Assembly: GCA_015485665.1 (NCBI GenBank)
Contig: WFTC01000001.1
Coordinates: 28,576-92,575 of the forward strand
Source: Candidatus Altimarinota bacterium
GTDB taxonomy: Bacteria > Patescibacteriota > Gracilibacteria > UBA1369 > 2-02-FULL-48-14
DNA: 64,000 nt
Reading direction: 5' to 3'
Within the stretch, counting starts at the first letter, position 1; each line of letters begins with the position of its first letter. The notes beneath the pieces were generated by a model. It was not told the DNA's origin. It saw only the letters and a program-made list of their open reading frames with translations, and made no database searches. Below are positions 19,308-27,562 of this stretch, piece by piece. The translations under genes were made by a program, and so were the position numbers.

Positions 19308-21788
19308 ATGCATACAAATACAGAACAGACGCCGAATGAACCGCTGCAACAAGAGAGTGTTTTTGATGAAAAAGGAAAGGAAAAAGGAAAAAAAGTATCA
19401 GGTGTTATGAGTAGAATTCGTAATAAAGTTCAGGCGCTGCTTATGCATACAAATACAGAACAGACGCCGAATGAACCGCTGCAACAAGAGAGTGTTTTTG
19501 ATGAAAATAAAAATGAACAAGGGAATGAACAAGGAAATGAACAAGGGAGTGAACAAGAGAATGAACAAGGGAGTGAACAAGGGAGTGAACAAGAGAGTGA
19601 ACAAGGGAATGAACAAGGAAATGAACAAGGGAGTGAACAAGAGAATGAACAAGAGAATGAACAAGAGAATGAACAAGAGAGTGAACAAGGGAATGAACAA
19701 GGGAATGAACAAGGGAATGAACAAGAGAGTGAACAAGGGAATGAACAAGGGAATGAACAAGGGAATGAACAAGGGAATGAACAAGGGAGTGAACAAGGGA
19801 ATGAACAAGAGAGTGAACAAGGGAATGAACAAGGGAATGAACAAGGGAATGAACAAGGGAATGAACAAGGGAGTGTGTTTAATGGAATTAAGGATATTAT
19901 GCGTATACCGCACACATTAAGAACAATTCCTTTGCGGGAATTTTTATCCGGTCTTGATAGGGGTAATCTGCAAAATGCCCTCTCTTCCATTTTAACCTTA
20001 AGTGATGCATGCGCTTTAGATGACACTACAAAACAAGATATTCTAAATATATGTGGATTCTCAAAAGCGCCAACAGCGCAAGTATTTTTCTCTCGTCTGA
20101 GAGAACTGATTGTGCTTATGCAACATGTTGTACATTTACCTGATTTGCGTAGTAAAAATGGATGGAAACAAGTTATGGGTCGTGAGTCTGCTGACAATAG
20201 TAATAAAAACGTGGCTGATAATGTTGAACTGTATATGAAAGCATTGCATAATATTGTGAAATTCTTTACAGGAGATGAATCTTTAGAGTTACCAGAGTCA
20301 AATACAGGTGTTAGCTTGAAAAAGCGGGCTCATTCACATTTAATGTGGAAGAATCATTTTAAAGCCTTGAGAGAATGTGATAGTGAAAAATATGATTCAA
20401 TCTTTGAAAATGAAAAAGGAAATGAAAAAGGAAATGAAAAAGTATTAGGTATTATGAGTCGCATTAGTAATAAAGTTCAGGCGCTGCTTATGCATACAAA
20501 TACAGAACAGACGCCGAATGAACCGCTGCAACAAGAGAGTGTTTTTGATGAAAATAAAAATGAACAAGGGAGTGAACAAGAGAATGAAAAAGGGAAAGGG
20601 AATGAAAAAAGAAAAGGGAAAGGAAAAGGGAATGAAAAAAGAAAAGGGAAAGGAAATGAAAAAGGAAAAGGGAAAGGGAATGAAAAAAGAAAAGGGAAAG
20701 GAAAAGAGAATGAAAAAAGAAAAGGGAATGAAAAAAGAAAAGGGAAAGGAAAAGGAAAGGAAAAAGGGAAAGGAAATGAAAAAGGGAAAGGAAATGAAAA
20801 AGGGAAAGGAAAAGGAAAGGAAAAAGGGAAAGGAAATGAAAAAGGGAAAGAGAATGAAAAAGGGAAAGGAAAGGAAAAAGGAAAAGGAAAGGAAAAAGGA
20901 AAAGGGAAAGGAAATGAAAAAGGGAAAGGAAATGAAAAAGGGAAAGAGAATGAAAAAGGGAAAGGAAATGAAAAAGGGAAAGGAAATGAAAAAGGGAAAG
21001 GAAATGAAAAAGGAAAAGGGATAAATAAGCTTGTATTAGCTTATCTTGCAGCGGTTACAACTGAATGGACGTTTAGAACAGGAAGGACATGTGTTAAAAC
21101 AGGCTATGGTGTATCACGGTCATTTGCTAGATTAATAAAGGAGTCTGTTAGTACACCATTTGAATGTGCTGTAGAAAGCAGTCGTCAATATGGGGAAAAA
21201 GGATTGAGTATTATGTATCCTCCTAAAGAAAAATCATCCGAACATACATGGCCAAAACATATGGCTCGTAAGGTGGTGCGAGTACTTGCTGCTGCTGCTT
21301 TGGCACCTCCTTTATCTGTTGTAGGATTTGCTGTAGGAGGAATCAATGGTGCGATAAATGGTATGAAAGAAATTCCTTCTAACGTTAGTGATGCTTTGAA
21401 TGAAGTTAGTGAAGGTGTTAGAGAGGCAATTGTGGACAATACAAAGAATGCTGTCACTTTGGCTGGATTTAGGGCATTCCTGCCAAGTACATTACTGCCA
21501 AGTAATATAAAGAAGCCAACAGTTGGAGAAATAATGGAACTGGAGAATGTATGGAAAGAATTTAAGCCCGATGTTTTACGGGCTTACAATGCAAGTACAA
21601 AGAACAATCAGTTCGAAAGATTCATGGATGCCCTATCAGTCTTGAGTAGAGATGATCTTCTTAAATTAACAAATACAATTGTTAATACTTTTGATCTTGC
21701 CGAAGGAGAAGAGCTGCGTGCCACACTTTGGAGTGTTTTCCCGTTTATATTAAGTAACTTAATTGGTGGGGACGCAGAGAAAACATAG
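19308..21788 (+). CDS. Repeat-rich protein with triplicated MHTNTEQTPNEPLQQESVFDE module and NEQG / KGNEK low-complexity tracts
   Basis: 826-aa ORF; three in-frame exact module copies (ATG at 19308, 19443, 20490) and non-repetitive folded-looking segments between and after the tracts. Confidence 0.8.
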   Translation: MHTNTEQTPNEPLQQESVFDEKGKEKGKKVSGVMSRIRNKVQALLMHTNTEQTPNEPLQQESVFDENKNEQGNEQGNEQGSEQENEQGSEQGSEQESEQGNEQGNEQGSEQENEQENEQENEQESEQGNEQGNEQGNEQESEQGNEQGNEQGNEQGNEQGSEQGNEQESEQGNEQGNEQGNEQGNEQGSVFNGIKDIMRIPHTLRTIPLREFLSGLDRGNLQNALSSILTLSDACALDDTTKQDILNICGFSKAPTAQVFFSRLRELIVLMQHVVHLPDLRSKNGWKQVMGRESADNSNKNVADNVELYMKALHNIVKFFTGDESLELPESNTGVSLKKRAHSHLMWKNHFKALRECDSEKYDSIFENEKGNEKGNEKVLGIMSRISNKVQALLMHTNTEQTPNEPLQQESVFDENKNEQGSEQENEKGKGNEKRKGKGKGNEKRKGKGNEKGKGKGNEKRKGKGKENEKRKGNEKRKGKGKGKEKGKGNEKGKGNEKGKGKGKEKGKGNEKGKENEKGKGKEKGKGKEKGKGKGNEKGKGNEKGKENEKGKGNEKGKGNEKGKGNEKGKGINKLVLAYLAAVTTEWTFRTGRTCVKTGYGVSRSFARLIKESVSTPFECAVESSRQYGEKGLSIMYPPKEKSSEHTWPKHMARKVVRVLAAAALAPPLSVVGFAVGGINGAINGMKEIPSNVSDALNEVSEGVREAIVDNTKNAVTLAGFRAFLPSTLLPSNIKKPTVGEIMELENVWKEFKPDVLRAYNASTKNNQFERFMDALSVLSRDDLLKLTNTIVNTFDLAEGEELRATLWSVFPFILSNLIGGDAEKT
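19512..19876 (+). repeat. 12-bp tandem repeat tract (RATGAACAAGRG-type), encodes (G/E)(N/S)EQ
   Basis: About 30 imperfect GAATGAACAAGG / GAGTGAACAAGA units. Confidence 0.95.
20555..21020 (+). repeat. Purine-rich tandem tract (GGAAATGAAAAAGGGAAA-type), encodes KGNEKGK
   Basis: About 465 nt of almost pure A/G repeats in 6-nt multiples. Confidence 0.95.
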
Positions 21789-21837
21789 AAAACAAAAACA
21801 TAAACCTATAGTATGAGAGCGTCTTTTGAGATATTCT

Positions 21838-23073
21838 ATGGCTAGATCCCGTCCAAAAAAATATGATCATATACTTCTGTTAGCCGTATTGGCTCTTTTA
21901 ATGATAGGCATTGTTATGATCACAAGTATAGGCGTGCCTAAGTCAATTCGCATTTCCGCACCGGATTTAGCTTATCCGGACTGTGGAGATGCTACTGTAG
22001 ATTGTTATTTGATTTTGAAAAATCATGTTGTGCGTGTTGCTTTGGGACTGATTACCATGCTGTTTACATGGAAGATTAATTATCGTTTTTGGAAGAATAT
22101 ATCACCACTTATTTTTGGAGTTGGAGTGGCGCTTTTGACTTTTGTACTTTTCGGAGGTGATGACAACAATACTTTTGCAACCAGTTGGATCAATTTACCG
22201 GGTGTTCCTTTTGTAAATTCACTTCAACCATCGGAGATTGGCAAATTCGCAATGATTCTTTATTTGAGTTATCTCTTTTCAGAGAAAATTTCAAAGGCTC
22301 AGCTTGAAGATTGGAAGGAAGGTTTTTTAAAGTTCACAATGATTGCCGGAAGTATTATAGGATTGGTTGTATTGCAGCCTGATTTCGGATCCGCTTTGGT
22401 TATGGTTGTAATTGCCGTTGTGATATATTTTTTAGCGGAAGCACCATTGAAACATTTTCTTGTAGGTGGAAGTATTGTGCTTTTTTTAATCATGATCGCT
22501 GTGAGTACTCAACCTCATATTCGCAAAAGAATAAATGCTTATTTAAACCCAAGTCCTGAATGTACGGAAGAAGATTGTTGGCAGACTCGTCAAGCCAATA
22601 TTGCAATAGGGTCAGGAGGATTTTGGGGTAAGGGATTGACTCAAGGCATACAGAAATCATATTGGCTGCCTCAGGCATCAGATGATTTTATTTTTGCAGC
22701 TTCAGCTGAAGAATTAGGATTTTTCCGTACAACATTAATCGTATTATTGTATTTTTTAATAGCGTACAGAGGCTTTCAAATTGCAAGTCACGCTCCAAAT
22801 AAATTTGCAATGCTTACTGCATCCGGCATAAGCAGCTGGATTTCAGCTCAAGCTTTCCTTAATATAATGGTAAACACTGCACTTGCTCCGATTACAGGAG
22901 TAACATTGCCTTTCATGAGTTATGGAGGCTCATCCATGCTAACAACTTTGGCGGCGATCGGAGTTCTTCTGAATATTTCTCAATTTACCAAAACATATGC
23001 ATATCGTTCTGACGGGGGGCGGCACCGCCGGACACGTCGTTCCCAACCTCGCTATCGCAGACGCTATAGCTGA
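21838..23073 (+). CDS. ftsW: FtsW/RodA/SpoVE family cell cycle protein
   Basis: Multi-TM; LQPSEIGKFAMILYLSYL, LQPDFGSALVM, ASDDFIFAASAEELGF, TGVTLPFMSYGGSSML. First plausible start ATG 21838. Confidence 0.93.
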   Translation: MARSRPKKYDHILLLAVLALLMIGIVMITSIGVPKSIRISAPDLAYPDCGDATVDCYLILKNHVVRVALGLITMLFTWKINYRFWKNISPLIFGVGVALLTFVLFGGDDNNTFATSWINLPGVPFVNSLQPSEIGKFAMILYLSYLFSEKISKAQLEDWKEGFLKFTMIAGSIIGLVVLQPDFGSALVMVVIAVVIYFLAEAPLKHFLVGGSIVLFLIMIAVSTQPHIRKRINAYLNPSPECTEEDCWQTRQANIAIGSGGFWGKGLTQGIQKSYWLPQASDDFIFAASAEELGFFRTTLIVLLYFLIAYRGFQIASHAPNKFAMLTASGISSWISAQAFLNIMVNTALAPITGVTLPFMSYGGSSMLTTLAAIGVLLNISQFTKTYAYRSDGGRHRRTRRSQPRYRRRYS

Positions 23074-24034
23074 ATTAAATCCTGAAGTAAAAATAAGTTA
23101 TATAGGTTCCAACTCCGGAATGGAGCGCAGACTTGTAGAGAGGCATGCATTGCCATTTAAAGGTATAACATCCGCAAAGTTAAGACGCTATTTTTCCTTG
23201 CAAAATTTTATTGATTTTTTCAAGCTGCCAATAAGCTTGTTTCAAGCAATGGTCCTTTTAAGAAAAATGCAAGCCGATGTACTTTTCAGTAAAGGAGGTT
23301 TTGTAGCTTTGCCGCTTGTATTGGCTGCCTATTTAAATAAAGTGCCAATAATTATTCATGAATCAGATGCCATTTTGGGTTTAACAACACGCATTTCAGC
23401 TCCTTTTGCAACAAAGATATTGTTAGCATATCAAAGCGTGGAGGCGGAGCTTAAATCTTACAAAGACAAGGTGGAGGTTTGCGGCAGTCCGATTCGTGAA
23501 GAAATTATCAAGGGTGATAAAGAACTGGGAATGCAGATAACAGGCTTTTCAGGGGAAAGACCTGTACTTTTGGTAATGGGTGGTAGTAGCGGATCGGCTC
23601 AAATCAATCAAATCATCAAAGAAGAAAAAGAAAAATTGATGGAAACTTTTGACGTAATTCATATTACGGGTGCAAGACACGCAAAAGACTCAAAAGAAGA
23701 ACATTATTGGTCTTGTGGCTTTGTTTATGAAGAAATTGCCCATTTATACGCAATTGCAACCCACGCTTTGTCACGTGCGGGTGCAAATACTTTGGCTGAA
23801 TTGGAAGCTTTAAAAATACCTTGCTTGCTTTACCCTTTAGGCTTGGAGAGCAGCCGAGGAGATCAAATTGAAAATGCAAAGTATATGGCTTGTAAATACA
23901 ATTTTATGCAAGTTGCGGATGAAGAAAAGTCCGCTTTGTCGCAGCTTATTTTGCTTCCAAAACGCAATGATCATGTAAAGGAATCTTATGTTGCTAAACA
24001 TATTGCTCAGATATTGCTGGGAGTGAATGAATAA
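22997..24034 (+). CDS. murG: UDP-N-acetylglucosamine--N-acetylmuramyl-(pentapeptide) pyrophosphoryl-undecaprenol GlcNAc transferase
   Basis: MHIVLTGGGTAGHVVPNLAIADAI, HESDAILGLTTRISAPFA, VMGGSSGSAQIN, SRAGANTLAELEALKIPCLLYPL. Confidence 0.95.
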   Translation: MHIVLTGGGTAGHVVPNLAIADAIAELNPEVKISYIGSNSGMERRLVERHALPFKGITSAKLRRYFSLQNFIDFFKLPISLFQAMVLLRKMQADVLFSKGGFVALPLVLAAYLNKVPIIIHESDAILGLTTRISAPFATKILLAYQSVEAELKSYKDKVEVCGSPIREEIIKGDKELGMQITGFSGERPVLLVMGGSSGSAQINQIIKEEKEKLMETFDVIHITGARHAKDSKEEHYWSCGFVYEEIAHLYAIATHALSRAGANTLAELEALKIPCLLYPLGLESSRGDQIENAKYMACKYNFMQVADEEKSALSQLILLPKRNDHVKESYVAKHIAQILLGVNE

Positions 24035-24089
24035 ATTTGCTAAGCTCAAACCATGAGAATTTACTTTCATAAGTCCATATCTTAGCTTC

Positions 24090-25127
24090 ATGAAACTGGG
24101 CATACAAGGATGGTTTCTGGCGCAGCCTCATACAGGAATAGGCAAACACTGCTTGGGGCTTTTAAGGGAAATTGCAAGGCGTCCAAATGTGCAAGCTGTT
24201 ATTCCGGTACCTATGCCAATGAATCATATTGGAATTCCAAAGCATTGGATTAAAGTTATACGGCCAAAGTGGTGGCTCTTTCATGCTTCTTTGAAAAAAT
24301 GGTATTGGGAGCGTTATCAAGTCCCCCGTTTTTTTTCCAAGCAAAGACTGCAGTGGGAACTTTACCCTTACCCTTGTCCACTTCCCGAGCATTCGTCATC
24401 TCTCAGAGCCATGACTGTGCATGATACCATTTTATGGACTGATAAGCGCTATATGAAAGGATTTTTGAAATCTAATTATCATAGAGCTTCAAAACATACT
24501 TTGGTAAATATGGATAAGCTGTTTTGTGTTAGTGATGCGACAAGAAAAGATTTAAATATTCCATCTGCAATTTTGCTGCCAAATGCCGTAGAGATACCTA
24601 AAGAACTAAACAATACAGATCATAAAAAAGATCTTGTTTATTTGGGAGGTTATGCTCTGCACAAACAAGTACCTTCACTTATAAAAGCTTTTAGTTTTGT
24701 AAGGAAGAATCAACCTGAAACAGGACTGATTTTACTTGGTGAAGCGCATCACAGATCTATTTATTACCCTCAAGTACCGGATTGTGAAGGCGTGACTCGC
24801 ATGGGAACACTCACAGATAGGCAAATTTATTCCATTTTAAGTTCCGCCTTTGCTTTAGTGCATTTTTCAGACAGTGAAGGTTTTAACATGCCTCTTTTGC
24901 AAGCAATGTCTGTTGGATGTCCGGTTATTGCAAGGGATTTACCGGTTAATTGTGAGGTTTCTCACGGGAAAGCACTGCTTTTAAAAAATCCGGATGGACC
25001 ATCTTTGTTGAAAGCAATAAAATATATACGCAGACACAGAGAAGATATAATTCAAAGTCAATTCAAGGCCGCCGGAAATTATAGTTGGAAAAAATCGGTG
25101 AATATTTTACTTGAAAATTTGCGATGA
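24090..25127 (+). CDS. Glycosyltransferase family 4 protein
   Basis: MTVHDTILWTDKRYMKG, LVYLGGYALHKQVPSLIKAFSFVRKNQPETGLILLGE, ALVHFSDSEGFNMPLLQAMSVGCPVIARDLPVNCEV. Confidence 0.88.
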   Translation: MKLGIQGWFLAQPHTGIGKHCLGLLREIARRPNVQAVIPVPMPMNHIGIPKHWIKVIRPKWWLFHASLKKWYWERYQVPRFFSKQRLQWELYPYPCPLPEHSSSLRAMTVHDTILWTDKRYMKGFLKSNYHRASKHTLVNMDKLFCVSDATRKDLNIPSAILLPNAVEIPKELNNTDHKKDLVYLGGYALHKQVPSLIKAFSFVRKNQPETGLILLGEAHHRSIYYPQVPDCEGVTRMGTLTDRQIYSILSSAFALVHFSDSEGFNMPLLQAMSVGCPVIARDLPVNCEVSHGKALLLKNPDGPSLLKAIKYIRRHREDIIQSQFKAAGNYSWKKSVNILLENLR

Positions 25128-25720
25128 AAAGAAAATTAAAATTTCCGGGGCAAAAGAAAGGTGAAGAAATTCAAGTGCTGGTTCGTAAGCACTGGATAAT
25201 TGATGTGAAAGTGGCGATGATGTTTCTCATTTTCGCTATAGTTCCTTTTGCAGCTGCTTTACTTGGAAGTATGCTTTATTATGAAGGGGGTCTACCAAGT
25301 AATATGAAGAATTTTTTATTGGGACTCATGATATTTTGGGTTTATTGCCTTATGGCCTTGGTAATGATTTATGTTAAATGGCTTAATGAAGAATTGGATG
25401 TGATTATTGTTACGAATGAACGTATACTTTCTCATGATCAAGTAGATTTGTTTCATAGGGAGATCTCAGAAACAAGCATTGCACAAGTGCAAGATGTGGT
25501 AGGTATTGAAAAAGGATTTTTCGGTCATTTGTTTAAATATGGTACTTTGCGCATGCAGACTGCGGCTCAGCATATAGTTTTTGAAATTCATAATGTAAGT
25601 CGCCCTTATGAAACCGCAAGGAACATTCTTGACTTGAGAGATAAGTATCTGGATAAAGAAAAATTTGAATCTCCAAGCCCTTTAAATCATACAAATTCTC
25701 AATCAACCTTTAAAGTTTAA
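25124..25720 (+). CDS. PH domain-containing (bPH2/YdbT-like) membrane protein
   Basis: Two TM segments, then DVIIVTNERILSHDQVDLFHREISETSIAQVQDVVGIEKGFFGHLFKYGTLRMQTA. Confidence 0.82.
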   Translation: MKRKLKFPGQKKGEEIQVLVRKHWIIDVKVAMMFLIFAIVPFAAALLGSMLYYEGGLPSNMKNFLLGLMIFWVYCLMALVMIYVKWLNEELDVIIVTNERILSHDQVDLFHREISETSIAQVQDVVGIEKGFFGHLFKYGTLRMQTAAQHIVFEIHNVSRPYETARNILDLRDKYLDKEKFESPSPLNHTNSQSTFKV

Positions 25721-26196
25721 TGGAAAATTTTCTTCTTCTTCTAATCGCCATTTTATTACTACTTTTTATTTGGCTTATGTGGGCACGTCAAATATTGATC
25801 AGTCATTTGCGCTCTTTTCAACGCCGTGATGAACTTCTGCGTCGTGATTATCAAAAGAGGAGAGATATGGTACCTTATTTGCTTGAAAGTTTTCGCAGTA
25901 ATGCGGAAGTGGGGACAAAATGGCATGAACTTTTGGAAGCAAGAAAGCGATTTCATACCGAGGAAGCTCTCAGTTTAAAAGAAGAAGAATCTTTTGAAGA
26001 GAAACTGAACACATTTATTCAAGAAAATGACATTTATGATATAAATTATCTTGAAGCGGAAAAAAATATTCTGAAGATGAATGAGACAATAGATCTTGCA
26101 AGAAAAGAATGGAAGGCTGAGTATGATTACTTTTTAAGCCTGAAAAATAGCTTTCCCTATTCTTTAGCCTCTGTTATTTTCAAGATCCGAATCTAA
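25720..26196 (+). CDS. LemA-like protein
   Basis: N-terminal TM, LLRRDYQKRRDMVPYLLE, ARKEWKAEYDYFLSLKNSFPYSLAS. Confidence 0.65.
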   Translation: MENFLLLLIAILLLLFIWLMWARQILISHLRSFQRRDELLRRDYQKRRDMVPYLLESFRSNAEVGTKWHELLEARKRFHTEEALSLKEEESFEEKLNTFIQENDIYDINYLEAEKNILKMNETIDLARKEWKAEYDYFLSLKNSFPYSLASVIFKIRI

Positions 26197-26200
26197 GGTT

Positions 26201-27562
26201 ATGAAATATTTCATTCAAACTTACGGCTGTCAGATGAACACTTCTGATTCCGAGCGTTTGGCAAGTGTTTTGGAGAGATTGGGTTATGAAAAGGCAAGTG
26301 AACTGCAAGAAGCGGATTTTTTGGCTTTCAATACTTGCTCCGTACGTCAGAAAGCTGAAGATAGAGTGCTCGGATTGCGCCCTAAACTTCTTGAGCTTCG
26401 TGAACAAAATCCAAAAATCATTTTTGCAATTACGGGATGTATGGTTAAAAAAAGTTCCACCAAAAATGATATGGCTAAAAAAGATGAATTGCTTCGCAGA
26501 ATGCCGGAAGTTGACATTGCTTTTCGGATTGAAGATGTAGCAAAGCTTCCGATTTTTATCTCCAAAATTGACGCAGATTTAGAGTTTAAAGACAATTTGG
26601 ACGATGGAACTTTGGAAAATTATTTTAAAATCGCACCTCGTAAAGAAGCGAATTATTCTGTTTTTGTGCCGGTCATGACAGGTTGCGATAAGTTTTGCAC
26701 TTATTGCATAGTACCCTACACAAGAGGCAGAGAATATAGTCGTGATTTTAATGAGATATTGGATGAGTGCAGAAAACATGTGGAAGAGGGTGCGCTTGAA
26801 ATTACATTGGTAGGGCAAACCGTGAATACTTATGGCTTGAGTTTTAATGACCGTAAATCTGGTAAATTCAATGACTTTAAAATGAATCCTTTTGCAGCCT
26901 TACTTCGTGAAGTGGACAAATTAAAGGATAAAGGTCTTAAACGACTTAGATTTACTTCACCTCATCCGAGAGATTTCCATGATGATATAATTGCAGCAAT
27001 GGCTGAGTGTGAAACTTTGTGTCCTTATTTTCATATGCCAGTTCAATCCGGAGATAATCGTACTTTAAGACGCATGAATCGCAATTATACAATGGAAGAA
27101 TATATTGAAATACTTAGCAAAATACGTAGCGCCATACCTAGAGTTGCTATTTCTACGGATATTATTGTTGGCTTTTGTGGTGAGACGGAAGAAGAATTTG
27201 AACGTACTTATGAAATGTATAGGCGTTTACAATGGGATTGGTGCTATTTGGCCCGTTATTCTCCAAGAAAAGGAACTTATTCAGAGAAAAAGCTTAAAGA
27301 TGATGTTCCTCCGGATGAAAAAGCGCGTAGATGGCATAAGCTTAATGACTTAATGATGAATATAGCTGCCGGCAAAGCACAGTCACTTGTAGGTCAAACT
27401 CTTAATGTTTTGGTGAATACGCAGATAGGCGAGACTTGCAGTGGCAGAACAGATTCTTTCAAAGAAGTAAAGTTCAAATCGGGACGTACTTTGTTGGGGC
27501 GAATTGTGCCCGTCAAAATAACTCACACAAAAGGTATAGAGATATTTGGCGAATTGGCTTAG
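26201..27562 (+). CDS. miaB: tRNA (N6-dimethylallyladenosine) methylthiotransferase MiaB
   Basis: YFIQTYGCQMNTSDSERL, MTGCDKFCTYCIVPYTRGREYSR radical SAM motif, FHMPVQSGDNRTLRRMNRNYT, C-terminal TRAM-like region. Confidence 0.95.
   Translation: MKYFIQTYGCQMNTSDSERLASVLERLGYEKASELQEADFLAFNTCSVRQKAEDRVLGLRPKLLELREQNPKIIFAITGCMVKKSSTKNDMAKKDELLRRMPEVDIAFRIEDVAKLPIFISKIDADLEFKDNLDDGTLENYFKIAPRKEANYSVFVPVMTGCDKFCTYCIVPYTRGREYSRDFNEILDECRKHVEEGALEITLVGQTVNTYGLSFNDRKSGKFNDFKMNPFAALLREVDKLKDKGLKRLRFTSPHPRDFHDDIIAAMAECETLCPYFHMPVQSGDNRTLRRMNRNYTMEEYIEILSKIRSAIPRVAISTDIIVGFCGETEEEFERTYEMYRRLQWDWCYLARYSPRKGTYSEKKLKDDVPPDEKARRWHKLNDLMMNIAAGKAQSLVGQTLNVLVNTQIGETCSGRTDSFKEVKFKSGRTLLGRIVPVKITHTKGIEIFGELA

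Noticed and set aside
19398-20197. Minus-strand ORFs of 171 and 255 aa (IPLF and SCSFPC repeats) and the 149-aa plus ORF (MNKG repeats)
   Set aside because: By-products of a 12-bp repeat that keeps several frames open; the 826-aa frame has non-repetitive flanking domains and a plausible promoter.
19512-21020. Possible CRISPR-like array
   Set aside because: Units are contiguous 6/12-bp repeats with no unique spacers and no cas genes nearby.
20518-21024. 168-aa plus ORF MNRCNKRVFLMKIKMNKGVNKRMKKGKG...
   Set aside because: Out-of-frame reading of the purine-rich tract inside the 826-aa gene.
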